From contig CAWEHT010000330.1 of the NCBI GenBank assembly GCA_963808455.1, positions 1 to 21,978 of the forward strand: a stretch of DNA of 21,978 nt, in the 5' to 3' direction. The position numbers were made by a program, and so were the translations under genes. This DNA comes from CAWEHT01 sp963808455 (GTDB lineage Bacteria > Chloroflexota > Anaerolineae > CG2-30-64-16). Of the stretch, positions 1 through 8,114 are shown piece after piece (the stretch's first letter is position 1; each line of letters starts with the position of its first letter). The notes under the pieces were generated by a model that worked only from the letters and a program-made list of their open reading frames with translations, searched no databases and was not told the DNA's origin.

Positions 1-1
1 G

Positions 2-1542
2 GACATGCTCTCGTGGGCTTCGGTCATGTTGGCGTACAACGCGCGCCCGCCCGACCCGCGGTTCGTGGGCCAGCGTTGGCGCAGCATGTGGCTGGAACGC
101 CTGGAACAGACGCCGCCCTTCGCCGAAGCCTGGCTGAGCCACCAGCGGCGCGACGCCTTCTGGAAACACGGCTCGGTATGCGAGGACTACTCCGCCATCA
201 CCTGCCCGGTCTATGCCGTAGGCGGGTGGGCCGACCCATACGTCGGCACGGTGTTGCGGTTGCTCGAACGGCTCTCCTGCCCCCGCAAGGGGCTGATCGG
301 GCCGTGGGAACATAACTATCCGGAGTGGGGCACGCCGGGGCCGGCGATCGGCTTCCTCCAGGAATGCTTGCGCTGGTGGGATCACTGGCTGAAGGGCATC
401 GATACCGGCATCATGGACGAGCCCTTGCTGCGCACGTGGATGCAGGAGAGTGTGCCGCCGGACCCTTCGTGCGCCCTGCGGCCGGGCCACTGGGTGGCAG
501 ATCCTTGCTGGCCGTCGCCCAACCTGGCCTCACGAACCTACTATCCCGGGGACGGCACGCTGGACAGGTCGCCGGGGCCGGAGCACCGGCTCGAAATCCT
601 GGGCTCGCAGCGCTGCGGTTCCGACGCTGGGGTCTGGTGCCCCTCCGGCAGTGTCGCCGAGCTGCCGGATGATCAGCGCTGTGACGACGGGCTGTCGCTG
701 GCGTTCACTTCGGCGCCCGTGTCCGAAACCTGCGAGATCCTGGGTTTCCCGGAGGCGGTGCTCGAGCTGGCCTGCGACAGGCCGTGGGGCCTGATCGCCG
801 TGCGGCTGGGCGACGTCGCCCCGGACGGCGCCTCCGCGCTCGTCAGCTGGGGGCTGCTGAACCTGACGCACCGCGCCAGCCACGAGGAGCCCGCGCCGCT
901 CACGCTGGGCGAGCGCCTCAGCGTGCGGGTGCGGCTCAATGCCGTGGCGCACGCGCTGCTGCCCGGCCATCGTTGGCGTCTCGCCGTGTCTCCCACTTAC
1001 TGGCCGCACGCCTGGCCGTCCCCCGAGCCCGTCGCGCTCAGCCTGTTCGTGGGCGCACCCCACAAGGCCGTGTCCGCCGGCAGCCGGCTGGAGCTGCCGG
1101 TGCGTGCGCCGGCGCCGCTGCTGGATGCTGCTATGCCGCCCTTCGGCCCCCCTGAGACGGCCGCGCCCTTCGCGATCGAGGTGCTAAAGCCCGGCAGCCG
1201 CGAGCGCACCGTGCGCCACGATGCCGTGACCGGCCTTCACGAGCTCGTCCATGGGGTAGACCACGGCCGCATCCGCCAGATCGATACCGGTCTCGAGCAT
1301 GACGGCCGCTTCACCAACACCTACAGCATCGTGGAGGGACAGCCGCTGTCGGCACAGGCCCGCTGCGATCACGAAATCAACCTGGCGCGCTGGCGGATGG
1401 AGCGTCCGCATCGTCACATCCAGCACCCTGCGCTGTGGACGCCGGAGCTTTCTACCTCACGAACGTTCTCGAGGCCTACGAAGGGCTGGTCCAGGTCTTC
1501 TCCAGGACCTGGCGCCGCGCCATTCCACGGGACATGGTGTAA
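2..1542 (+). CDS. CocE/NonD-family hydrolase, 5'-truncated and frameshifted near the 3' end
   Basis: This is the C-terminal part of an alpha/beta-hydrolase of the CocE/NonD (X-Pro dipeptidyl-peptidase-like) family, whose members cleave esters or amides. The window opens inside the gene, so the cap and nucleophile serine are missing. Visible features are the GGWADPY segment with the probable acid Asp, LIGPWEHNYPE with the probable catalytic His, then RWWDHWLKGIDTGIMDEP, followed by the C-terminal jelly-roll domain. The open frame runs cleanly to about 1395. The family-like end continues as WSVRIVTSSTLRC in the next frame (about 1398-1440) and then as GAFYLTNVLEAYEGL...IPRDMV in a third frame, with stop TAA at 1540-1542. 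That implies two single-base insertions, by sequencing error or mutation. The gene converges on the methyltransferase gene to its right and has no evident link to that pathway. The family call is firm; the substrate is unknown. Confidence 0.8.
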
Positions 1543-1551
1543 GTGGGGAGT

Positions 1552-1603
1552 CCCCCGGGATTCGAGCCCAGGACCATCCGGTCTTGCCTGCAAATCTCGG
1601 GGG
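1552..1603. other. Imperfect long hairpin in convergent intergenic region, tRNA T-arm-like
   Basis: Positions 1552-1562 (CCCCCGGGATT) pair with 1593-1603 (AATCTCGGGGG) with one mismatch. Inside, GACC at 1572-1575 pairs with GGTC at 1580-1583. Read on the minus strand, the 1544-1570 part resembles a tRNA T-arm plus acceptor 3' strand followed by CCA, but no matching 5' acceptor strand or sound anticodon arm is present. It could be a bidirectional transcription stop, a small structured RNA or a tRNA remnant. Confidence 0.3.
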
Positions 1604-1628
1604 ATCATATCGGGTGGGGTAGATTGCC

Positions 1629-1649
1629 TTGGACCGCCAGCCGGTCCAG
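1629..1649. terminator. Possible hairpin terminator between convergent genes
   Basis: GGACCG at 1631-1636 pairs with CGGTCC at 1642-1647 across a five-base loop, extended by T1630-A1648. It sits between the hydrolase stop (1542) and the methyltransferase stop (1663), which face each other. There is no T-run on either side, so a classical intrinsic terminator is not shown. Confidence 0.3.
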
Positions 1650-1662
1650 GCCGCCAACCGGT

Positions 1663-3051
1663 TTAGTCGAGCGGCACCCCGGCCCGGATGGCTTCTTCCT
1701 TGACTGCATCATACGTGGCCCGCCACCCGTCCATGGGTTTCAAAGCCGCCACATCATAGCACTCGCCGAAGCTCGACCCCTTGGGAGCGTGGCCCAACTG
1801 CTCCTCGTACTTCGGAAGCAGGCGGTTGGCGATGTCGTTGGCCTGGCTCACGCTGAGCCCGGCGGCTTTCTTGAAGACCTCGCCCGCGAACTTCACCTCG
1901 AGCGGTGTGAGGAAATTCGTGTACTTGCCGCCTGCGGAGCGGGGCCCGGTGCATGAGCTTGCGCCGCACGCCGCCAGCGCCGTCATGCCGACCGCCGATT
2001 CGTAGAGCAACATGTCAGTGGCCGGGCCGGCCGTCTGGTTAAGTACCGAGTTGGCGCAGATGTGGGTGTTCCGGCTCAGCGCCTGAAAGACCAGGCCCAG
2101 CGACCACAGAGCGCTGCGGCCGCAGTTGCCCATGTAATGCAGGTCGTACGGGAAGCTGGCACCATTGACGCACTGATAGACGTTGTATAGAAGGATGGTG
2201 CAGGCGATACATGAGAGGGCCGAGCCTTCCGGCCCGCCGGCATATCCCCCGATCATCGACCAGGAGCCGCCGTACGTGATGCCGTCGCAATTGTAGGCCT
2301 GGGATACCTTGAACAGGCTCTCATACGATGTCTTGATCTCTACCTGCGAAAGCACCAGCACAATGTCTCGCTTGGGCTCATAGCCGCCCGGGATACCGTA
2401 GCCGCCCAGCACCCCATACTGCGTTGGCGACGTGCCGACTGCGTACAGCCCAATGCCCTGGCGCCCGGCATGCGCTATGGCCTGTCTGAAGAGGTCGGCC
2501 TGGAGCTTGCCGGCCAGCAGCTCGTACGGCGAGCCGGCGCGCAGCTCTGCACCCCAGACCTTCTCCAACGATGGCCCTTCGAGGCAGTCCACCTCAGGCA
2601 CCGACGCGATCCCTTCCACCAAGGGCACGAAAACGTCTTCCGATACCGCGATGCTGAGGGGCGCGATCCACATGGGAGACGTGGGGTCACCTAGCCCACG
2701 GTGCTTGAAATGAGCCGTCTGCATCCCTGCGCCGAGCGTAAATTCGGAAGGCGCCGCATCCAGGCCTGCCTTTAGCTCCCCGGGGGTGAACTTGATCACG
2801 CGCTGCGTGTCAAGGCACAACATACCGACCTCAGCCGCCACATCCATGGCCGCCGCAAAATAGCGGTCCGCTAGCTCGAGGTCCTGGTTGACGGGGTTGC
2901 GGGGATCACAGGTGCGCTGCAGGCCGTACTCTTTTAGCTTGGCCGCGATGGTCCGAGGGATCACTCGCGTGTCCCACTCGAACTGCTTGCAAATAGGGCC
3001 GTTGTGGGCGCAATCCAGAACATTCAGCAATCTTTCGCGACTGATGGCCAT
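1663..3051 (-). CDS. MtmB-type corrinoid-dependent methyltransferase lacking pyrrolysine (Tyr203)
   Basis: The 462-residue protein aligns by eye along its whole length with archaeal monomethylamine methyltransferase MtmB (about 458 residues). That enzyme is a TIM barrel that moves a methyl group from an amine to a corrinoid protein. Shared segments include SPYELLAGK (about 174-182), GGYAGGPE (268-275), AGPATDMLL near 341-349 and the end FGECYDV (428-434). Pyrrolysine 202 of MtmB lies in GMGV-Pyl-GPETS; the matching stretch here is GIGLYAVGTS with Tyr203, encoded by TAC. Glu238 and Glu275 appear to match the MtmB glutamates near pyrrolysine, while the Gln near position 333 seems replaced. The ATG is preceded by AGGAG at 3059-3063. 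It lies 10 bp behind its corrinoid-protein gene and is read from the divergent promoter. The substrate is unknown; without pyrrolysine, monomethylamine chemistry cannot be assumed. Confidence 0.88.
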   Translation of the reverse strand: MAISRERLLNVLDCAHNGPICKQFEWDTRVIPRTIAAKLKEYGLQRTCDPRNPVNQDLELADRYFAAAMDVAAEVGMLCLDTQRVIKFTPGELKAGLDAAPSEFTLGAGMQTAHFKHRGLGDPTSPMWIAPLSIAVSEDVFVPLVEGIASVPEVDCLEGPSLEKVWGAELRAGSPYELLAGKLQADLFRQAIAHAGRQGIGLYAVGTSPTQYGVLGGYGIPGGYEPKRDIVLVLSQVEIKTSYESLFKVSQAYNCDGITYGGSWSMIGGYAGGPEGSALSCIACTILLYNVYQCVNGASFPYDLHYMGNCGRSALWSLGLVFQALSRNTHICANSVLNQTAGPATDMLLYESAVGMTALAACGASSCTGPRSAGGKYTNFLTPLEVKFAGEVFKKAAGLSVSQANDIANRLLPKYEEQLGHAPKGSSFGECYDVAALKPMDGWRATYDAVKEEAIRAGVPLD

Positions 3052-3061
3052 GATCGGACTC

Positions 3062-3748
3062 CTATCCTAGCGTCAGCGTCGTAGCAAGGGGTGGGCGCTG
3101 GCCGCCTTCCGCCAGGCTTTCACACAGCCGCGCTGCCAGCACCGCGTTGGCCGCCCAGCCGTCGGCCCCCGCCGCGGCTGCGTATTCCGGTGTCACCGGG
3201 CCGCCGCCGATGACTACGAAGTACTTCTGGCGCAAACCCATCTCATTTAGCACCTTAATCACATCCCTCTGATAGGGCATCGAAGTGGTCATCAAGGCCG
3301 ACAACGCGATGATCTGCGCCTTCTCGTGCTCGGCCCTGTTGACGATCTCCATCGGCGCCACGTTTACGCCCAGATCCACCACTTCGAACCCCTTGAGCGA
3401 GAGCTGCGTCGCGACCAGGTTCTTGCCGATGTCGTGGATATCGCCGGCCACGGCGCCGATCAGGACCTTGCCGCGCTTTCTGGAAGCTGTCCCCATCGCC
3501 ATATGCGCTGCGAAAACGGCCATGCACTGTTTCATCGTCTCGCCGGCCAGCATGAGTTCTGGCAGATAGACCTCGCCGTTCTGGAATCGGTCTCCGATCA
3601 GGTTAATGGCAGCGGTGGCGACATCGATCGCGCGCATGACGTCCAGCCCGGCATCGACGATGGCCTGGGCCGTCCCGGCTGCTGCTTCCGCGTCGGAGTT
3701 TAACACCTCGGCCTCGAGTTGCTGGAGCAGGTGCTCCTGGTCATCCAT
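3062..3748 (-). CDS. B12-binding corrinoid protein (MtmC/MttC-like)
   Basis: This 228-residue protein is a cobalamin-binding methyl carrier that shuttles between a substrate-specific methyltransferase and a second methyltransferase. Residues 1-88 form the helical cap domain (EVYLPELMLAGETM at 59-72). Residues 93-215 are the Rossmann-like B12 domain with GDIHDIGKN (102-110), whose His105 is the expected lower cobalt ligand, then DLGVNV, SALMTTSM and VVIGGGPVT. The frame is open further upstream to 3853, but I place the start at ATG 3748-3746 because AAGGAGT lies just before it and the family begins there; the longer version would run into the promoter. It is the first gene of a two-gene minus-strand operon with the MtmB-type methyltransferase. 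Which methyl acceptor it serves cannot be read from sequence. Confidence 0.92.
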   Translation of the reverse strand: MDDQEHLLQQLEAEVLNSDAEAAAGTAQAIVDAGLDVMRAIDVATAAINLIGDRFQNGEVYLPELMLAGETMKQCMAVFAAHMAMGTASRKRGKVLIGAVAGDIHDIGKNLVATQLSLKGFEVVDLGVNVAPMEIVNRAEHEKAQIIALSALMTTSMPYQRDVIKVLNEMGLRQKYFVVIGGGPVTPEYAAAAGADGWAANAVLAARLCESLAEGGQRPPLATTLTLG

Positions 3749-3792
3749 ATTCGACTCCTTCGCATTCCATTGGAAGAGGTTTGCGGCACCAG

Positions 3793-3821
3793 TTGACATC
3801 TGGGCGCAAACATGGTATGTT
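3793..3821 (+). promoter_or_regulatory. Rightward sigma70-type promoter for the GntR regulator and probably the downstream operon
   Basis: TTGACA at 3793-3798 is followed after 17 bases by TATGTT at 3816-3821, giving a predicted start near 3828. The palindrome at 3833-3846 lies just downstream of that start, a position suited to repression. Confidence 0.65.
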
Positions 3822-3832
3822 GTCCGTATCAG

Positions 3833-3846
3833 GTTGTCATGATAAC
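3833..3846. promoter_or_regulatory. Palindromic operator candidate for the GntR/HutC regulator
   Basis: GTTGTCATGATAAC is an inverted repeat with one mismatched pair. It covers the -10 box of the leftward promoter and the first transcribed bases of the rightward one. The half-site GGTTGTCA at 3832-3839 recurs at 3859-3866, 27 bp away, over the leftward -35 box. GntR-family proteins bind short palindromes of this kind, so autoregulation and control of both directions is the natural reading. Confidence 0.6.
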
Positions 3847-3867
3847 ATATCAATATGCGGTTGTCAA
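3839..3867 (-). promoter_or_regulatory. Leftward sigma70-type promoter for the corrinoid protein/methyltransferase operon
   Basis: On the minus strand TTGACA (3867-3862) is followed after exactly 17 bases by TATCAT (3844-3839). Predicted transcription start is near 3832, giving a leader of about 85 bases before the ATG at 3748. The -10 element lies inside the palindrome at 3833-3846. Confidence 0.7.
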
Positions 3868-3910
3868 AGAGTCCGATACTGAACTACCGCTGGACCCTTA
3901 TCACCAAACC

Positions 3911-3923
3911 AGGAGTAATTGTG
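3911..3923 (+). promoter_or_regulatory. Ribosome binding site deciding a GTG start for the GntR regulator
   Basis: AGGAG at 3911-3915 is five bases before GTG at 3921. An ATG in the same frame at 3855 has no ribosome binding site and overlaps promoter elements, so the GTG is preferred. Confidence 0.7.
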
Positions 3924-4676
3924 GGCCTACTCGAAACGCTCGATCCCGAAGCGCTGGACAGGGAAGCACCGGTCCCGCTCTACCATCAACTACGCCGGCT
4001 GCTACTGGCCCCAGTCGAGAACGGCGATTGGAGGACGGGAGACCCGATTCCCACCGAGCGCGAGATCTGCGAGACCTTCCGGGTCAGCCGCATCACCGTG
4101 CGGCGAGCCATTGAAATGCTGGTCCGCGAAGGCTATCTTGTGACCTATCAGGGCAAAGGCACCTTTGTTGCCCGCCAGAAAATCCAGCGCCATTTGAACC
4201 AGGTCCGCAGTTTCTCCGAGGAAATGCAGGCCGCCGGGCATCGGCCCGGCTCGCGCCTGCTATCTTTGCGGCATGAGAAGGCGGTCGGCGATGTCGCAGC
4301 AGCACTCAATGTCGGCGATGAGGAATGGATTTGGACCGTAGAACGCCTGAGGCTGGCCGACGATGAGCCGATGGGCATTTCCACGGCTCATCTGCGGTTG
4401 CCTGCCGATGTCTACCTTACGCCCCAAGAGCTGCAGCACAACGTCTCTCTGTGGAACCTGCTGCGCAGCAAGGGGATCCATATAGCCAGTTCAGAGGTCA
4501 CGATCCAGGCCATCGCAGCCGACGAACGCGAGGCGGAGCTGCTACAGGTTCTGCCGGCGTCGCCGCTTCTGCTTGTCGAAGCCCTCGTGTACTCCGATGA
4601 CGATATCCCTATCGAGTACGATGAAATGATCAATCGAGGCGACCGATACAAATACATCACCCGTCTCGGCCGTTAG
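3921..4676 (+). CDS. GntR/HutC-family transcriptional regulator (winged helix plus UTRA domain)
   Basis: This 251-residue DNA-binding repressor or activator has an N-terminal winged helix. The run PLYHQLRRLLL (19-29), PTEREICETFRVSRITVRRA (44-63) and GYLVTYQGKGTFVA (71-84) is typical of GntR. Residues from about 95 to 245 match the UTRA ligand-binding domain of the HutC subfamily, with conserved-looking WTVERLRLADDEPM and LLLVEALVYSDDD segments. HutC-type regulators usually sense sugars, amino acids or their phosphorylated derivatives. The gene is divergent from the corrinoid protein/MtmB-type pair and heads the long plus-strand run, so it is the probable local switch. No terminator is obvious in the 94 bases before the next gene. 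Confidence 0.92.
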   Translation: MGLLETLDPEALDREAPVPLYHQLRRLLLAPVENGDWRTGDPIPTEREICETFRVSRITVRRAIEMLVREGYLVTYQGKGTFVARQKIQRHLNQVRSFSEEMQAAGHRPGSRLLSLRHEKAVGDVAAALNVGDEEWIWTVERLRLADDEPMGISTAHLRLPADVYLTPQELQHNVSLWNLLRSKGIHIASSEVTIQAIAADEREAELLQVLPASPLLLVEALVYSDDDIPIEYDEMINRGDRYKYITRLGR

Positions 4677-4753
4677 CATGTAGCCCTGAAGTTATGCCAG
4701 GCAACCCGAGCGCCTCCAACCTAGTATTTGCTACGGCAAGCAACAGGTGCCCC

Positions 4754-4773
4754 AAGGAAGGAGCGAGCAATTG
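4754..4773 (+). promoter_or_regulatory. Ribosome binding site deciding a TTG start for the first dehydrogenase
   Basis: AAGGAAGGAG at 4754-4763 lies seven bases before TTG at 4771. An upstream in-frame GTG at 4747 would place the purine-rich stretch inside the gene, and the ATG at 4792 removes the first conserved strand, so TTG is preferred. Confidence 0.6.
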
Positions 4774-5800
4774 ACCGACACCCTGAGGTCAATGTGGCTG
4801 GTGCAGCCAGGCCAGTTTGAGCTGCGCGAGATACCCTGCTATCAAGTTGGAGACGACGAAGCACTGATTCGCATCGCCTACGTCGGCATTTGCCCTTGGG
4901 ATGTCCGGGTCTACGCAGGCAAGCGCAAGGTGCCCCTGCCGCGTCTGATGGGTCACGAGGCGTCGGGCCGCATCATCCAGGTTGGCAAGGCCGTGCGCCA
5001 TCTTCGAGGTGGGCCAGCGCGTGGCCGCAGATTTCATCGTCAAGTGTGGGTGCTGCCCCAACTGCCGCTCGGGGCGCCCCAACCGCTGCCAGCATCCTCA
5101 ATTCCCGAACGGCGCTTATCAAGAGTATGCCGTCCTTCCGCAGCGCAACATCTACCCTATTCACGAGACCACCAGCTTCCGTGCAGCCGCTTTCACCGAA
5201 CCTCTGTCGTGCGTAGTACGTGGGCAGAAAGCGCTGCGCCTGGTGCCGGGCGAATGGGAGCTGGTTCTGGGCGCCGGTCCTATCGGCCTGATGCACATGC
5301 AGGTGGCCAGGCTCTATGGCGCGCATGTAATTGTGGCCGACCTGATCGATGAACGTCTGGAGCTCGCGCGCCGTCTCGGTGCCGACCTGGTTTGCAACAA
5401 TGAGCAGGCCAACCTGAAGGAGATGGTACTGCGGGTTACTGCCGGGCGCGGCGTCAACGCCGCCGTCATAGCCGTGGGGGCGTCACCACTCGTGATCCAG
5501 GCTGCCGAGTGCCTGGCCGACGGGGGGCGCCTAAACATCTTCGCCGGCATCTATCCGGCCGACCCCCTCTGTATCGACCCCAACTTGATTCATTATAAGG
5601 AACTCCTCCTGACGGGTTCGGCGGATTCCGCACCCGAGGATTACGCCCAGGCATTGGGCTACCTCGAAATGGGTCAGGTGCGCGTGGAGGAACTCATATC
5701 GCACCAACTGCCCCTAGAACGGCTGGCTGAGGGTTTTGAAATGGTCACGCATCGCCAGGGCCTCAAGATCATGGTCGAGGTGGGGGGCGACTCCGTCTGA
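4771..5800 (+). CDS. Zinc-dependent MDR alcohol/polyol dehydrogenase, frameshifted at about 5002
   Basis: This is a medium-chain dehydrogenase of the sorbitol/threonine dehydrogenase type, which oxidises a polyol or amino-alcohol with NAD(P). The reconstructed protein has about 342 residues. The catalytic zinc region shows GICPWD (Cys41) and GHEASG (His62, Glu63), and the structural zinc lobe shows KCGCCPNC followed by RPNRC. The Rossmann motif is LGAGPIGLMHMQ. The reading frame breaks near 5000-5008: upstream reads KAVRH, downstream reads FEVGQRVAADF in the next frame, consistent with one inserted base. A Pro-Trp replaces the usual Gly-Thr after the catalytic Cys, which may alter substrate choice. 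The stop overlaps the kinase start by one base, so the two are translationally coupled. It resembles the second dehydrogenase at 12062-13090 (both contain an LIHYKEL segment), suggesting a duplicated pair with different substrates. Confidence 0.85.
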
Positions 5801-7293
5801 TGGCATCGATCAAGCCTGCACTGCTGGCGGTCGACGTGGGTACGTCTTCCCTCAAGGCCGTGGCCTATGGTCAGGAGCCGACCATCCTGGCGGCCAATAC
5901 CCAACGCTATAGCTATACTACTCCCCAGCCCGGTTGGGCTGAGGCCGATCCAGATGCCTGGTGGACCGCGCTCCGCCAGGCTTGCCTGGCGCTGCAAGCC
6001 CAAGGCATGGACCTCCGGGAAGTGGAGGCCGTCGCGTTCACGGGACAGATGCACACCGCAGTGCTCCTGGATACGGCGGGCCGGATCGTGCCACCCACCA
6101 TCCTGTGGCTCGACCGCCGGGCCGCACGCGAGACCTCAGAACTGGCAGCCACGCTGATGTTGCCTCCGTACCAGCTGAACAGCACCTACACGCTGCCCAA
6201 GCTGGTCTGGCTGGCCCGCCACTGCCCGGAAACCCTCGCTCGGGTGCGCACCATCCTTTGGCCGAAGGACTACCTCCGCTACCGCCTGACCGGCGTTGTG
6301 TGCACGGATCCGACGGAGCCCGGCGGCGCCGCGCTGCTCGATTGGGACACCCGCGCTTGGGCAGTCGAGCGCTTGGCCCTGGTTGGCCTTGACTCATCCG
6401 TTCTGCCGCCAATCCGTCGTTCTACAGACGTGATCGGGGAACCCTTGCCGGAGGCCGCGCGGCTCCTGGGCATCAACCCCGAGGCACAGGTCATGGTGGG
6501 CATCGGCGACGTAGCGGCTCTCGTCGGCGGCGCGCCGCCCCGGCCTGGTCGTGTGGTGTGCTCACTGGGCAGCTCGTCGATGGTCTTTATGGCGCTCGCA
6601 GAGGACCAGCACCCCATTGACCCAGAGCACCGGCTCTATACCTACCCGCTGGACCCCTATCGCCTGTTGGGCGGAGTTTCCTCCACGACAGGGGCCGCGC
6701 TTACGTGGGCGTATACTCAGTTTGCCAGCGGCGCAGCCAAGGGTGCTTCCTTCGCCGGCGTCATGGCCGAGGCCGCGGCGCTCAAGCCGGGAGCGGATGG
6801 CCTATGCTTCATCCCTTATCTGGCTGGCGAACGCAGCCCGTACTGGCAGGATGACATCCGGGGGGGCTTCTATGGTTTCCGCCTTGCCCACGACCACCGT
6901 CACCTGGTGCGCGCTGTTATGGAAGGTATTGCTTACAGCTTGCGCCACCTTCTGGATATTTATGTCCAGCTCGGCGTGCCCGTCCGCGAGCTGGTGCTGG
7001 CAGGCGGCGGGACACAAACGCCCGGCCTTTGCCAGATCATCGCCGACGTCTGCGGGCTAGACGCAGCCATCTACTGCGAGGAAGAGACCGTCACGCGCGT
7101 GCTGCACGCGCTGTACCGGGCCGGGCTCTACGGGGCAGACCTGGCGGCTGCCCTGGACCACACGTTTCCCGAGCCGGGGTTTGTCAGGTGCAATCCGACG
7201 CGCGCTGGTGAGATTTACGCCCGCGGCTACGCGAGCTACCGTCGTTTTGCCGACTTTGCGCTCGCCGAATCCTTGCAGGCCGCTCATTCGTGA
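5800..7293 (+). CDS. FGGY-family carbohydrate kinase (xylulokinase-like)
   Basis: This 497-residue kinase is predicted to phosphorylate a sugar or polyol with ATP. The N-terminal phosphate-binding segment AVDVGTSSLKAVAYG is at 10-24, followed by FTGQMHTAVLLD and ILWLDRRA, typical of xylulokinase-like FGGY proteins. LWPKDYLRYRLTG and DPTEPGGAALLDW form the family's central block. The C-terminal ATP-binding signature VLAGGGTQTPGLCQIIADVCG is recognisable. Length is as usual for the family (about 480-520). It is coupled to the dehydrogenase upstream by a one-base stop/start overlap and is 21 bp from the aldolase, so phosphorylation followed by aldol cleavage of its product is likely. The exact sugar is not readable; xylulose, ribulose, erythrulose or an amino-polyol derivative are all possible. 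Confidence 0.92.
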   Translation: MASIKPALLAVDVGTSSLKAVAYGQEPTILAANTQRYSYTTPQPGWAEADPDAWWTALRQACLALQAQGMDLREVEAVAFTGQMHTAVLLDTAGRIVPPTILWLDRRAARETSELAATLMLPPYQLNSTYTLPKLVWLARHCPETLARVRTILWPKDYLRYRLTGVVCTDPTEPGGAALLDWDTRAWAVERLALVGLDSSVLPPIRRSTDVIGEPLPEAARLLGINPEAQVMVGIGDVAALVGGAPPRPGRVVCSLGSSSMVFMALAEDQHPIDPEHRLYTYPLDPYRLLGGVSSTTGAALTWAYTQFASGAAKGASFAGVMAEAAALKPGADGLCFIPYLAGERSPYWQDDIRGGFYGFRLAHDHRHLVRAVMEGIAYSLRHLLDIYVQLGVPVRELVLAGGGTQTPGLCQIIADVCGLDAAIYCEEETVTRVLHALYRAGLYGADLAAALDHTFPEPGFVRCNPTRAGEIYARGYASYRRFADFALAESLQAAHS

Positions 7294-7314
7294 CGGAAAG
7301 GAGATAAACGCCCC

Positions 7315-8079
7315 ATGATCGGGAAAAGCCGACGCCTGAATCGCATTCTGGTTGGCCCAGACAAGCGGTGCCTGATGATTCCCCTTGACCACGGGCCCTG
7401 GCTCGGGCCGCTCGCCGGCATCGACCGGCCGCGCTCTATTGTCGCCAAGGTCCTGGCGGGCGGCGCCACCGCTCTCTTGGTCACACCTGGTTTCCTATCG
7501 TGCATCGGCGACATCGTGCCGCCCTCTGTGGCCATCGTGCTGCGTGTGAGTTTGAGCGCCGGCCTTGCGCCCGAGGCGCTACAAGAGATCCCCGCCGTAA
7601 CGGTCGCCACGGCCTTGCGCAACGATGTGGATGCCGTCGCCGTGTCGGTGTTCTTCGGTCGCGGGGGCGAGGTAAACATCATCCGGTACTTGGGACAACT
7701 CATCGAAGAGTGCTGCAGCTACGACATGCCGGTGCTGGCCGAAATGATGCCTCCCAACACCGCGTTCTACGATGCAGAGTGCATCGCCCATTCCGCTCGC
7801 ATCGGCATGGAATTGGGTGCAGACATCGTCAAGACCAATTATTGCGGCGACGTGGACCAATTCCGCCGGGTGGTGAGCGCAACCTGTGTACCGATCATCG
7901 TGGCCGGAGGCCCAAGCGTGAGCGACGCCGACAATTCCTTCCAGGTCGCGGACGAAGCGCTCGCCGCCGGGGCGGCCGGGGTCGCTTTTGGCCGGCGGGT
8001 ATGGCAAGCCAGAGATCCTGAGGCTGTCGTGCGCGGGCTGCATCAGGCCATCTTCGCCACACACGCCATCGCCGTTTGA
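7315..8079 (+). CDS. DhnA-type class I aldolase (DeoC/LacD/LsrF-like)
   Basis: This 254-residue Schiff-base aldolase has the TIM-barrel pattern of the DhnA/LsrF family. LMIPLDHGPWLG (20-31) carries the conserved Asp-His-Gly, VAVSVFFG follows in mid-barrel, and GADIVKTNYCGD (168-179) carries Lys173 as the probable Schiff-base residue. Then come PIIVAGGPS and the phosphate-binding GAAGVAFGRRVWQ. Family members cleave or form phosphorylated sugars such as fructose 1,6-bisphosphate or AI-2 phosphate derivatives. A clear AAAGGAG precedes the ATG. It follows the FGGY kinase directly, the same kinase-aldolase logic as LsrK-LsrF, so it probably splits the kinase product into a triose phosphate or acetyl-type fragment and a short aldehyde. 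The substrate is inferred from context only. Confidence 0.88.
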   Translation: MIGKSRRLNRILVGPDKRCLMIPLDHGPWLGPLAGIDRPRSIVAKVLAGGATALLVTPGFLSCIGDIVPPSVAIVLRVSLSAGLAPEALQEIPAVTVATALRNDVDAVAVSVFFGRGGEVNIIRYLGQLIEECCSYDMPVLAEMMPPNTAFYDAECIAHSARIGMELGADIVKTNYCGDVDQFRRVVSATCVPIIVAGGPSVSDADNSFQVADEALAAGAAGVAFGRRVWQARDPEAVVRGLHQAIFATHAIAV

Positions 8080-8114
8080 TGCAGCCATGCATATCAGCGA
8101 GGAGAGAGGTATCC

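Noticed and set aside
1541..1660. Complete tRNA gene on the minus strand
   Set aside because: Only a T-arm-like half and a CCA fit. The 5' acceptor strand, D-arm and a paired anticodon arm are missing.
3749..3853. N-terminal extension of the minus-strand corrinoid protein
   Set aside because: It would start upstream of the predicted transcription start; the ATG at 3748 has AAGGAGT and matches the family start.
3855..3920. N-terminal extension of the GntR regulator from ATG 3855
   Set aside because: No ribosome site, overlap with promoter elements, and the family starts after GTG 3921, which has AGGAG before it.
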